The notes under the pieces are model-generated. The model had not been told where the DNA came from. It did no database searches and saw only the letters and a program-made list of their open reading frames with translations. A stretch of 64,000 nt of DNA from Heloderma charlesbogerti (Eukaryota; Chordata; Lepidosauria; Squamata; Helodermatidae), in assembly GCA_026122225.1 (NCBI GenBank), contig JANEZZ010001866.1, forward strand, positions 186,001-250,000, given 5' to 3'. The first letter of the stretch is position 1; each line of letters opens with the position of its first letter. The position numbers and the translations under genes were made by a program. Below, piece after piece: positions 21,111 through 32,399 of this stretch.

Positions 21111-21844
21111 TGGGGGAACACGGGGCCAGACCAACCTGCCTTGCAAGCGAGTCATAAGCCAACAGGGAAAACACAACAATGTGAATATACTCACTGGTTT
21201 CTGACACATAGGAGCAGCCAGACAATTACACGCCACAATTTGGTGGCGTGCCAAGCTCCATTGCCAGGGAAACCTAAAGTCTGCGCTTAAAGGATATTTG
21301 CAAATCAAATCAAGCATGATTCACAAGTAACTGCTTTACCCATGGCCATCACATCCACTAGGACTCTCCTGCACGGTCACTGCCTCTCTGGCAAGTTTCG
21401 TGTGCCTTCAACACTTACGCGCACACACAGAAGCTTTTCCCATCATCACATCTCCACGGAAGGAAAAGCTCCACTTTTCGATGTCTGACTTCTGCAGATA
21501 TTTGAGGCACCAGGGCCTCATTCAGTAAAAAAGAAAAAGAAAAAAGGGCACTCCCATTGGCAGGCTTTCTCCACAAAAGCACAGAAAACAAAGTAGAAGC
21601 ATATGCTAAACATCACATTTTTAGATTCTTAATTGTCTACAGGATATAGTTCTGCAGATCCCACGGCCACATAAACTCATAGACATTTCCCTCTGCTGAG
21701 AGGCTCATTTGTACCCTGAAGGCAACATTAAGCGGGGGGGGGGGGGTCTCATGCAAACAGAATCTTGAGAACGGCCTCAAAAGAGGATTCTCTAGCACTT
21801 AAGTCCAGCAAACAGAAACCAGACAGCCAACTAATCAGTGGATA

Positions 21845-22003
21845 TGGTAACGTATGTAAACCACTTAGAGATCTTATGATATCAAGCAGTATATAAGTGA
21901 TATGTATGTATGTATGTAGAAGGAAGGAAGGAAGGAAGGAAGGAAGTTAGGAAGGAAGGAAGGAAGGAAGGAAGGAAGGAAGGAAGGAAGGAAGGAAGGA
22001 AGG
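21845..22003 (+). repeat. L2-like tail running into (GTAT)n(GGAA)n microsatellite
   Basis: atgtaaaccacttagagatc and gcagtatataagtgatatg are an L2-type 3' end. GTAT units and then about 80 bases of GGAA units with one interruption follow directly, as if the array grew from the LINE tail. Confidence 0.7.
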
Positions 22004-22229
22004 GCAAGGAAGGGGTCAGACCTAGTGGTCCCTTCCAGTTTTATTAGTGATGTACAACACTGGTAGGGGAAATAAAACATTTGGAGCATGTATATTTTTG
22101 CTTTTTCTCCCCACGATCTAGGGTAAAGAAAGAAAAAACAAGGAAATTTGGGGAAGAGGGAGGAGTGAAAAGAAAGTAAAATATTCTATTAAATACTCTT
22201 TCATACACTGAAGGGCTAAGTAGAAAAAG

Positions 22230-22410
22230 AAAGGGCTGTAGCTCAGTGGTAGAGCACCAGGTTCAATCCTGGGCAGCTCCAGGTAGAGCAGGGAAAAATT
22301 CCTGCCTGAATCCCTGGAGAGCCGCTGCTGTCAGTCAGTGTCGACAATACTGGGCAAGATGGACCCCAGGTCTGACTCAATAGAAGGCAGCCCCCTATGT
22401 TCCTATGTAA
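22230..22410 (+). mobile_element. tRNA-derived SINE, near full length with internal gap
   Basis: agggctgtagctcagtggta then gagcaccaggttcaatcctg: the bases normally between the A-box arm and the B box are deleted. The body gagagccgctgctgtcagtc and tail cctatgttcctatg are intact. Confidence 0.8.
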
Positions 22411-22984
22411 ATCTGAACACGTATCTGAGCATACCGATTGCTCCGCCGCTTTGCTGCATTATGGTGTCTGATACTATTTCTGAGTTCAAAGGCCATATAT
22501 CTGCATTTGCTATCGACAATCAAGTAAATACCATAGTTATTTCAGTTTTTTCCCCAAGTATTTGGCTTCTTCTTTAAAGGAAAATATCCCCTCCTCCCAT
22601 ACCTTCAACATTTCAGGATTTTTTAATGTCTTTAGATCTTACTGTCTCTCACTTGGTCAGTTCCCAGATCAAATGCTCTTCTGCACAAAGGTTCCGGAAG
22701 GGACCTGAATGCCCCCTTTGCAAAAGAAGCTCTGTTCAGGAAAACAAGGGTTTTCCTTGTGTCAGGAAGCGTGCTTCTAGCTTTCTATGGTGCCTGACAG
22801 GGGAGAAGAAAGGTCGATCAGCTTCTGATGGACAAATCATCCAGAAAGTAAATAAATGAAGATTCCTGTCCACTTAAGTCATTTCTCAAGCAACATATAT
22901 GATTACATATATACACATACACACCAGCCATATGCTGAAGGATTAACTGCAACCAATTGCCAGCCCCTCGTCTTCCCGTAGCCC

Positions 22985-23600
22985 TTCTTCATACCTCTCT
23001 AAAAATAGCCCCCCATACCCAGCAACCAGCACACCCAAAGTAGTACATTTTGGATCCCCAGGCGGCCCCCTCCCCCGTTCCCTTCCAACCCCCACTCCAC
23101 CCCAGTGGACTTCTCCCCACCAAGCAAACCCAGGGGTGGCCTACCTTCTCTAATAGCAGCACTGCCAGCAACAGGATGGGGGCCTTCCTATACAAACACC
23201 CCCTGGCTCTAGGAGCAGCTACAGGTTCCTACCAAGCACGAAAAAGCAAAGACAGGAGGAGGGACGTGGCTCAGAGACCCCCGCCCCAGATGAGAGCAGG
23301 CAGCTGAGCCGGAGAGGGCATGTCATGGCTAAAAATACGCCCAGGCATCAGGCCTGTGAGATGGCTGAGTGACAGGGCCAGAGAGACCGCCCGACGGCCG
23401 GACGGCCAGCTGGGTCAAGGGGAAGGGGAGGGGAGCAGGGCCAGGTGTCCCCTCCCGCTGGGCACATCTCAAGGGTCAGCACCCACACACACAACGCCTC
23501 CACACCTCCACACACACCCTCTCCAGGTCTCCACACCATGTCAGGGCTTTGCTTGGCCCCCCCAAACAAGGACAAACAGGTGCAAAAGATGGCTGTTAGG
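22985..23600. promoter_or_regulatory. Candidate muscle regulatory module (MEF2 sites and E-boxes)
   Basis: CTAAAAATAG at 22999-23008 fits the MEF2 consensus exactly, and CTAAAAATAC at 23329-23338 is a near match. E-boxes are CAGATG 23286-23291, CAGCTG 23301-23306 and 23407-23412, CAGGTG 23442-23447 and 23577-23582. The stretch is GC-rich and repeat-free, about 8.4 kb upstream of the MYO18B start codon. MYO18B is known to be expressed in striated muscle. That this is its promoter or enhancer is inference. Confidence 0.35.
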
Positions 23601-23609
23601 TAAAACCTA

Positions 23610-26600
23610 CTAGCGAGTAAGCACATTGGGGACAGTGGAGCTGACTTCTGAGCAAACCAGAGTGCATTTTGCAGTTCCTCACAAAGATCAATGCTCCTGT
23701 TCTTACAAGAACGCCCATCTCCAACGTTGCAACGGTTTAGCTATGGAGATGTTTTGAAACATGTTTCCGCTCAAAGTCGAGCAACTGACAGTCCCCCTCC
23801 TGGTCTTCACATCTCACTTCTGCGTTGTGGGGGCTTTCGCTGACGGCTTATCTGTGCCTCTCTGTATTAAGGGCGGGGGTGCCATTTCAATATGCGATAA
23901 CTCACTTGTATCAGGGATGCATGTTTTAAAATCCTGCCCCACTAAATCTCTTACAGACTGCCGTGTGTACTCACATTGCTGCATGCACGTGTGTGTTTGT
24001 GTATATATACATACACAAACACATGCACATCAATATTTCTGTTTCTCCCACTCTGAAATCCAGTGTTTTGCCACCTTCTATGGGATTGTTTCCCCACCCC
24101 CACCCCCACCCCCACCTGTCCCATGACAAGGCGCTCTTGTTTATAACAATACTGCTTGGTACTTTACACTGTACTTTTCACATGAGTTTGGAAGCACTCC
24201 TCAAAAACCCTGGCAACAACCCTGTAAGGTAGGATTACAAAGCAGGGCTGGGGTGAGGCTGAGGGAAACCGATGATGGCTTGCCAGCGGCCATGTCGTGA
24301 ACTTGTGGTGGATGGGAGATCTGAATCGTGCTCGAGGCTGCTAGGCCACACGCCGCACTGGCTGGCTCTGTCAAGGGCTTCCATGTGAATATCTATAAAT
24401 ATCCCAGTCTTGCGACGGGGCCAACAGGATTCCAGGCCAATCTGTGGCCAGAGGCCCTGCGTTTCCCCCCAGGCCCTCGGGGCTCCTACCAGTACTGTGG
24501 CCGCTTGCCAAGCCCTCCGAGGCTTCCGCCAGATGGGCTGCTGCTGTGACACACACTCACGCCCGGCACGCACCGCTTTTCCGACTGAATACCCATCCCA
24601 GCAAAAGCCCAAGGGGGAAACGCAGCTGTTAAAGCCCATCACTGCCAGCCCCTTGGAAGGGGGCTCTTTCATTCTGCTGGGCCAAGCACAGCAAGGGCCT
24701 TCTTGCTGCGCAAAGCATGCAGGGTTGCCAGTGTTTTGACCGGGCCCTGCTCCTGGGGCATGCAACAGCAGCTTCACCTGCAGGCATGAGCTAGCAGTCA
24801 GGATGAGGCTGAGGGAGATGAGAGGGGAGACCGGGGCCATTCCACCAGCCATGCTAGAAGACTTAGCCCCCCCCCCGTTCCCTCCCCCGCGAAGCCTGCG
24901 GGCACGGACTGCCTTCCGTTACTGATTGTTTCTAAGCCTCTTCGGGAGACTTTTTGGCTGAGAAGCGGCATAAAAATACCCTAAATCAATAAATAACGCT
25001 CATCATCCCTTGCTGTGAAAAGCTTCAAGATCATTTCTATTATTATGATTATTATGATTTGTTATAAATAACACAACTTCTTAATAAATTACTGGCTGGG
25101 GGAGGGGGATGCTGTTAAAGCCACAAGAGCAAACCATGTCATTTTTTCTGGTCAGTTGGCATGGCATCCCTTAAAAACCTCCTGGTGGGGCTAACCGGAC
25201 AGTGCTTCCAACCAGCCTTCACCCACCCATCCCCAAGCACCAGGGGCTGCTTACGCCTCTCCACTTCCAAGAGGGATCCCTTTAGTCCTTGGAGGCTGAG
25301 GGCTGTTGCTGGGAAATCTGGTTCGTTTTTGGCTCAGCTGAGTTCCACAGCTTGTATGCCTCACTTTGTGTCAGGCTGTTCCCCAAACTCTGGGAACCTT
25401 TTTGTGCACTGGAGGGGCTCTGCAATTGGCGCAAATTACAGCCAAATTTGCACAAATAACCCCCCCCCCCAACTGAACTGAAATGAAGTCCAGGGGGCCG
25501 AACTGAAGAAAACGTGTTGAACTCCACCCTCCAAACGGATTTTTCCGACATTTAGCCAACCTGAAAGGCCTCAGGAACACACATCTGGACCCCACTTGGA
25601 CATCCAAGACAGTCTTCTGATTGGCTTAGAAGCAGGGTTGGCTCCGGGTTTGAGCCCCCCCCCCCCGATGCCTCTGACGCTGGTGGGGGCCCTGGCTGCA
25701 GGTGCACCTGGCAGTGAGAGTGGCAGGCCACCATTTTAATTTCCCACACAGCATCTCTCTGGGTCACTATGGGACATTGACATGGCGGTCCTCAGTGGCC
25801 ATGTTAATTTCTCATAACACCCCGGATACTGTCCTGGAGGCACAGCGGGAAATTAAACAGCTGCCGGCTGGAGACCCAGGCAGGAGTCAGGGTGCTGGGG
25901 CCCTGGCAGCTGCCCAAGGTTCCAGGGTGCTGATGCTGGGCCCACTTAGCACCCCATAATGAAACTCTTCTGGATCAGGCCAATGTTCTGGTGAGGTCCA
26001 AAGAATGCCAAATAATTTATTTGAAAGAAAGAAGATAAAAGGGACAGAGCAATGAAACAATTCGTAGAACCAGAAAAAGCATATTTCCCTCAAGTCATCT
26101 CATTCCTCTATACAAGCAAAATATACTAGAAGTGTGTGAACATCACCACCTTTGACCAAATGAAGGGCCCATCAATATTCCAAAATGCAGATATTTGGTC
26201 ATCATGGAATCCAAAACATAATTGTTTTGTGTGTATATCACATTCCTCCTCACATCTGATACTTTTAATAGTTCCATACACAAATTCAGCTAAGAATTAA
26301 AAAAAACGTATTCTCTTCTTTCCAATTAATGAACTGTCTTTGGATCTGAATGGGGTGGTTTGGTGTAGTTTTAGGTTTGCCATGCATCTTCCTTTTCAGC
26401 TTTGTTCAAATACTCTTCTAGAACGTTCTGTTGGCAGCCATGGGAAGCAGCCAAGACCCTTTTACCGCTTCCCCCTCAGTCCTGGCTCTCAAAGGCCTTA
26501 CCCCCAAGCCTGGGCTCCCTCAGTTAACCCGCAAAACTCACCAAACCCCCATTCAGACTTGATCGATCGATCCCGTATCACCACTTAGCGGCCAGCCCAG

Positions 26601-26840
26601 CTTGGCTCTTCCCACTACAAGCCTATCCCTTTTTTACCTCGGGGTTATTTCTGTGCAAGAGAGATTAAGTTTTAGCTGTTTCTTGGAGCAGACTTAGAGG
26701 CACTGTAATTCAGAAATTCTACAAGTGTCACCATGTTAGTCTGTAAAAACAGGGACTATGTGGGAAAGCTCAGAGATTGACTGATTTGAGGGAATGGCTT
26801 AAAAGAACCTTAAACCAGTTGTTCCTTCTGTACCTCAAGA
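23610..26840. other. Intergenic; L2/MIR-like fragments at 24170-24270 and 24935-24995, otherwise no feature recognised
   Basis: caacaaccctgtaaggtagg at 24210 (minus orientation) and gactttttggctgagaagcg near 24950 (plus orientation) are LINE/SINE tails. A (CCCCCA)n run lies near 24095-24117. A 205-codon open frame on the minus strand (24235-24852) has no recognisable similarity. Confidence 0.4.
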
Positions 26841-26841
26841 C

Positions 26842-26901
<60 letters not shown>
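26841..26901 (+). repeat. (CT)n(CA)n microsatellite
   Basis: About 22 bases of CT followed by about 38 bases of CA. Confidence 0.95.
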
Positions 26902-26968
26902 CCTGCTGCCCCTGAAAAAAGAAACACCTGCTGACCTGGTGTTACATACAGGGGGCTGACCTGCTTGT

Positions 26969-27043
26969 AAGCTCAGGATGAGCAATTGCTCACATATAAG
27001 CTCAGGATGAGCAATTGCCCACATATAAGCTCAGGATGAGCAA
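26969..27043 (+). repeat. 29-bp tandem repeat, 2.6 units
   Basis: Units begin aagctcaggatgagcaa at 26969, 26998 and 27027. The first two differ by one base and the third is cut short. Confidence 0.9.
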
Positions 27044-27509
27044 CTCCTATCTCGTGAGGAGTCACCATTCTGATTTTTCCTCGACCATCCATCCGAGCTG
27101 GATCACCATCATGTGCAGCTCTGCCATTCGCCCCTTGAGATCACCATCTCAGATAAGCCCCAGTGATCCCAGACGTAAAAATAGCAAGGCACCACCTCTC
27201 CCCCTGCGGCGGGCACAAGGGCTGCACCGCTTGAAGGGCCAGCATACCCATCTAGAATGCCATGGTTTACTTTCTTGTGTCATGTGTTAAAAAATGTCCG
27301 ACCCTCTTTGTGGGAAGGTAATGCTTTGAGAATTCTGGAGGGAAATCCAGGTGCCCCAGGCGTTTGACTGCTCCAAGTAAAAATGTTCCCTCGCTGATGG
27401 GGGTTTCCAAAGGCTCTCTGGGATAATGTTTCTGGATAACATTTGCAGTTACTGGATACCCTGAAAAACTGAGGCATTGCTTGCTTTGAGGGGAGAATGA
27501 CTAACTACT

Positions 27510-28470
27510 CAGAATGAGTTGCCAGAGGCCCAGGTGCCGGGAGGAGGGGTTCAGATTTGTTAGGCACTGGAGAACATTTTGGGACAAACCGGGCCTGACC
27601 AAGAGGGGTGAACCAAAATGGAACCAGGCTGCTGGCGCTAAACATAAAAAGGGTGGCACAGCACCTTTTAAACTGAACTCCAGGGGAAAGCCAACAGGAG
27701 CTGGGAAGCATCCGGTTCGGGTTAAATCATCCCAAAGGGATGAAGATGAAAATGTTTTTGATTGCCCAAATGTAGCAGGGGAGAAAATAGGCCAGCAATA
27801 CATGGTAGAACATAACAGCCAATCAAAGGAGCCAACGTCCCATGGCAAAAGATGAACACGCCAGAGGCATCTGGGGAAGGATCCCATGTATAGGTGTTTC
27901 TATGCTAATGCTAGAAGCCTCTGTGCCAAAATGGGAGAGTTGGAGTGCTTGATTTTAATGGAAAACCTGGATATAGTGGGCATTACAAAAGCCTGGTGGA
28001 GCAGAGAGAACCAGTGGGATACAGTCATCTCTGGATACAAACTCTACAGGAAGGACAGGGAAGGGCATACTGGGGGAGGTGTTGCCCTGGACGTCAAAGA
28101 GGGCATAGTGTCAAGCTGGCTAGAACACCTCAAAGGGGTAGGCTCTTCCACAGAAGCACTGTGGGTGACCATACCAGGCTCCAAAACAAATTTAGTGCTA
28201 GGAGCGTGCTATCGTCCCTCAGACCAGAATGCTCAGGGTGACCTTGAGATGAAAAACAAAATCTGGGAGGCCTCCAAACAAGGAAATGTTGTAATAATGG
28301 GTGAATTCAATTACCCCATTGATTGGATAAATGCGTGTTCCAGCCTTGACAAAGAGGTTAAATTTTTCGATGCCCTAAACGATTGTGCCCTAGAACAGTG
28401 CTGTGTGAAAAAGTCCTTCCTTTTGTCTGTCCAGAATCTCTCACCAATCAACTGCACAGGATGACCCCAC
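27510..28470 (+). mobile_element. CR1-type LINE, 5' UTR and endonuclease-domain fragment
   Basis: The frame at 27886-28464 carries the apurinic-type endonuclease start (CFYANARSLCAKMGELE), ITKAWWS where CR1 has TETWW, GGGVALDVKEG, ACYRPSDQN and MGEFNYP for MGDFN. The catalytic glutamate of TETWW and the aspartate of GDFN are both changed, so the domain is probably inactive. The sequence stops before the RT domain. Upstream bases to about 27510 resemble the CR1 region before ORF2. Confidence 0.75.
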
Positions 28471-28629
28471 TGGGTTCTATCATCGTGAAAGAGGGAGAAA
28501 AACTTCTACTCACTTTCACCACACCTGGTATATTTTTATTAACCTTTGTCATGTCCATCCCCATCAATGATTTGCCTTGTTTCTAAATTATAAAAAACCC
28601 TGAGGTTCTGAACCTGCTCAATAAGGATT

Positions 28630-30515
28630 AGGATATTCCTTCTTCAGCCAGGCGAAGTGAAAAGCAAGGGAGAAAGGGGAAGATATATCCAACTGAATGC
28701 AGAGTTCCAGAGAATAGCAAGGAGAGACAAGAAGGCCTTCTTAAATGAACAATGCAAAGAAAACGAGGAAAACAACAGAATGGGAAAGACTAGAGATCTC
28801 TTCAAGAAAATCGGAGATCTCAAGGGAACGTTTTGTGCAAAGACGGGCATGATAAAGGACAAAGAAGGCAGGGACCTCACAGAAGCAGAGGAGATTAAAA
28901 AGAGGTGGAAAGAATACACAGAAGAACTATACAGGAAAGATCTGAATGTCCCTGATAGCCATGATAGTGCGGTCACTGAACTTGAACCGGACATCCTCGA
29001 GAGTGAAGTCAAGTGGGCCTTAGGAAGCATTACTAACAACACAGCTAGTGGAGATGACAGTATTCCAGCTGAGCTATTTAAAATCCTAAAAGATGATGCT
29101 GTTAAAGTGCTGCATTCAATATGCCAACAAATTTGGAACACTCAACAATGGCCGCAAGACTGGAAAAGGTCAGTTTACATTCCAATTCCAAAGAAGGGCA
29201 ACGCCAAAGAGTGTTCAAACTACCGCACAATTGTGCTCATTTCACATGCCAGCAAGGTGATGCTCAAAATCCTACAAGCTAGGCTTCAGCAGTATGTGAA
29301 CCGAGAACTACTGGCAGTACAAGCTGGGTTTCGAAGAGGCAGAAGAACTAGAGATCAAATCGCCAATGTTCGCTGGATCATGGAGAAAGCAAGAGAATTC
29401 CAGAAAAATGTCTATTTCTGCTTCATTGACTACACTAAAGCCTTTGATTGTGTGGATCACAACAAAATGTGGCAAATTCTTAAAGTGATGGGAGTACCAG
29501 ACCACCTTACCTGTCTCCTGAGAAACCTGTACCAGGGTCAAGAAGCAACAGTAAGAACCAGACATGGAACAACCGATTGGTTCCAAATTGGGAAAGGAGT
29601 ACGACAAGGCTGCATATTGTCACCCTGCTTATTTAACTTATATGCAGAGTACATCATGAGAAACGCCGGGTTGGATGAATCACAGGTCGGAATTAAGATT
29701 GCTGGGAGAATTATCAACAACCTCAGATATGCAGACGATACCACCCTAATGGCAGAAAGCGAAGAGGATCTCAAGAGCCTCTTGTTGAGGGTGAAAGAGG
29801 AGAGTGCAACAGCTGGTCTGAAACTCAACATTAAAAAAACGAAGATCATGGCATCTGGCCCCATCACTTCCTGGCATATGGAAGGGGAAGAAATGGAAGC
29901 AGTGACAGATTTTACTTTCTTGGGCTCCAAGATCACCGCAGACGGTGACTGTAGCCATGAAATTAAAAGACGCTTGCTCCTTGGGAGGAAAGCTATGGCA
30001 AACCTAGACAGCATAGTAAGAAGCAGAGACATCACCTTGCCGACAAAGGTCCGTATAATCAAAGCTGTGGTTTTCCCAGTAGTAATGTATGGCTGTGAGA
30101 GCTGGACTATAAGGAAGGCTGAGCGCCAAAGAATTGATGCTTTCGAACTGTGGTGCTGGAGAAGACTCTTACGAGTCCCCTGGACTGCAAGGAGGTCAAA
30201 TCAGTCCATCCTCAAGGAAATCAACCCTGAGTGCTCGTTGGAAGGACAGATACTGAAGCTGAAGCTCAAATATTTTGGCCACCTAATGCGAAGAGAAAAC
30301 TCTCTGGAAAAGACCCTGATCCTGGGAAAGTCTGAAGGCAAAAGGAGAAGGGGACGGCAGAGGATGAGATGGCTAGATAGCATCATGGATGCAATGAATA
30401 TGGACTTGAGCATGCTCCGGGAGAGAGCGCAGGACAGGAAGGCCTGGCGTGCTGTGGTCCATGGGGTCACGAAGAGTCGGACACGACTGAACGACTGAAC
30501 AACAACGTCTGTAAT
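28630..30515 (+). mobile_element. BovB (RTE clade) LINE, 5'-truncated, with open reverse transcriptase frame
   Basis: An uninterrupted 613-codon frame at 28657-30498 carries the RT domain: NTASGDDSIPAELFK, SVYIPIPKKGNAKECSNYRT, QAGFRRGRRTRDQIANVRWI, FIDYTKAFDCVDHNK, GVRQGCILSPCLFNLYAEYI and LRYADDTTLMAE (YADD at about residues 358-361). The C-terminus RRGRQRMRWLDS...SRTRLND is the BovB signature. The endonuclease half is missing, as in most 5'-truncated copies. The 3' end gactgaacgactgaacaaca is typical. No clear target duplication was found. The lack of stops in 613 codons suggests a young insertion. The ATG at 28657 is only the first in frame, not a natural start. Confidence 0.93.
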
Positions 30516-30519
30516 GACG

Positions 30520-31985
30520 ATGTCCCAAGAAGGCAGCAGCAGCAGCAGCTCTGTAAGGCCTAGATATCCCTGGGGAAATGGCGGGGGGGGGGAGTGAGGG
30601 AGGCAGCCAAGGTCTTATCTTGTCACCACTGCCCGCTCCCCCCGCCCCCGCAAGTATGTGCCCAATACATCTCAACTGGCAATGAGGGAAAGATGGTGGC
30701 GGCAGCGACAGCAACTACAAAGGGCTTCCATTCCACTCTTCTGTTGTTCTGGAGGTTCCCTCTTTGCTGTATTCCACCCCTCCTTAATTCTGAATTAACT
30801 ACAAGGATTTCTAAAATGAATTTCAGACTGGGACTACTCGTGCTTTATCATATTTTCAGTTCCTTCCTTCCTGGCATCTCCCTCTGCCCCCTGGTCTCTA
30901 TGTTACCAATGAGCACTGATAAAATGCCATCCTCCCAAAGAAAAGCGGACTTGGTGCAGTTATATGTAAGGCCGCACCAAGCGTCCTTCTGTGCAGTGTT
31001 TCCCTGAAGTGCACCTGGTCCTGCCCCTCGATGAGAAGCCACCCAAGAACCATGACACACACCCTCGCATCGAAACTAGGTTTTGTGCAGCCATTCATCA
31101 TGTGCATGCATGCACTGGGAACACAGAGGAAGGGGACAGAGAAAATGAACTGAAACCTGTGGGACATCATGTACGTGCAGCAGCACTTTGTACAAAAATG
31201 CAGGAGTTATGAAACAGAGAAATGAAGGATTCCTGATGAATTACTTCCACATTGGAAACAAGAGTAGGAAGCCCAGCATCCAGGAAGAAAAATTCAGGTG
31301 AGAGACATTCCAGACTCATACCTTCACATACGTGGTAAAACCAGAGAGATTCTGAGGGAAACACCGCTAGGCAAAGCGGCAGCAATGGAAACCAGAAGCA
31401 GAGTAAGACAAGTCCTCAGCCTCTGCCACATCCTGCTTCCATCCACTCCTTGGCTGAAACTCATGCTCATAATTATTCCTTCTCATCATTGCTACAGCCC
31501 CAGAGAACAGTGCTCCCTCCCTTCCCACCACTAGCCATTCTTCTCTGACAGCCCCCGCCCTGCAGGCGTTAGGAACTCCACAAACACATCTTATTGGGAG
31601 AACATCTCAGACAGCAAAAGATTAACCTTTTTGTTAGCTCGCCATAACCTCAGTCATCCGGTGTCACCAGCAATGAAAAAGAGAAAGGGGAATACTGCCT
31701 GTATTTTGTCCCTATATATGTCCCCAGTAGATGGCACCAGATATTCATTTGTAGCTTGAGTGAAAAGAAGTTCAGAACTTGGCTCTTTTGCACCTTAAGC
31801 GGACAACTGCCTGAAGACAACAAACCGTGGCGGGGTGCAGCTGCTACTTCTCCTAGCTAGACTGCAGCTGCTTCTGACATTTTTCTCACACATGCTTAGA
31901 AAATGTGTACAAAGGAAAACAGTCAAGAGATGTCATGCTGGAATGGACAGATGCAGGATGCCAAGAACAAGACCAGTAGTTTGCC
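30520..31985. other. Intergenic, no feature recognised
   Basis: A short AGC-repeat lies at 30533-30549. I see no exon or nameable repeat in the rest. Confidence 0.4.
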
Positions 31986-31991
31986 AGGGCT

Positions 31992-32092
31992 TAGTTCAGC
32001 TTTCCCCAGCCTGGTGCCCTCCACATGTGGCTGGGAATGATGGGAGATGCAGTTTGACCCATCTGGAAGGCACCAGGTTAGGGGAGGCTGGT
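31992..32092. mobile_element. Palindromic MITE (hAT-like), short copy
   Basis: cagctttccccagcctggtg and ggcaccaggttaggggaggc are the outer arms. The centre is shortened. Confidence 0.6.
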
Positions 32093-32399
32093 TTGGTGAC
32101 TCACATCAGCAAGCAAGATCAACTGGGAAGCATTTATATGGAGGAGGCCAGGAGGTATCAACTGTTGGTTGTAAAAGTTGTTCCTAGTCTTCCTGGAGTT
32201 TCTGCTTTGCTCAGAACCGTGGAGGCCAAGTTCCCTGACACAGCGCAGGTCTCACCATTTAAAGAGCTACTGCAGACTCAAATGTCGACATCAGCACTCC
32301 CGTTTATGATGTTCTGGATCACAGTAACGCACTCCAGCAATGCACAAGAAGCAAAGAGGCAGCAACACTAGCGAAAAGGTGGCTACATCCACCAGACAC

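Noticed and set aside
21900..22003. CRISPR-like array
   Set aside because: Simple GGAA microsatellite; no spacers, and the genome is eukaryotic.
24235..24852. 205-codon minus-strand open frame as a gene
   Set aside because: No domain, no Kozak or splice context, GC-rich and overlapping a LINE fragment.
28657..30498. Host protein-coding gene with 613 codons
   Set aside because: It is the BovB RT frame; the conserved motifs and 3' end are those of the transposon.
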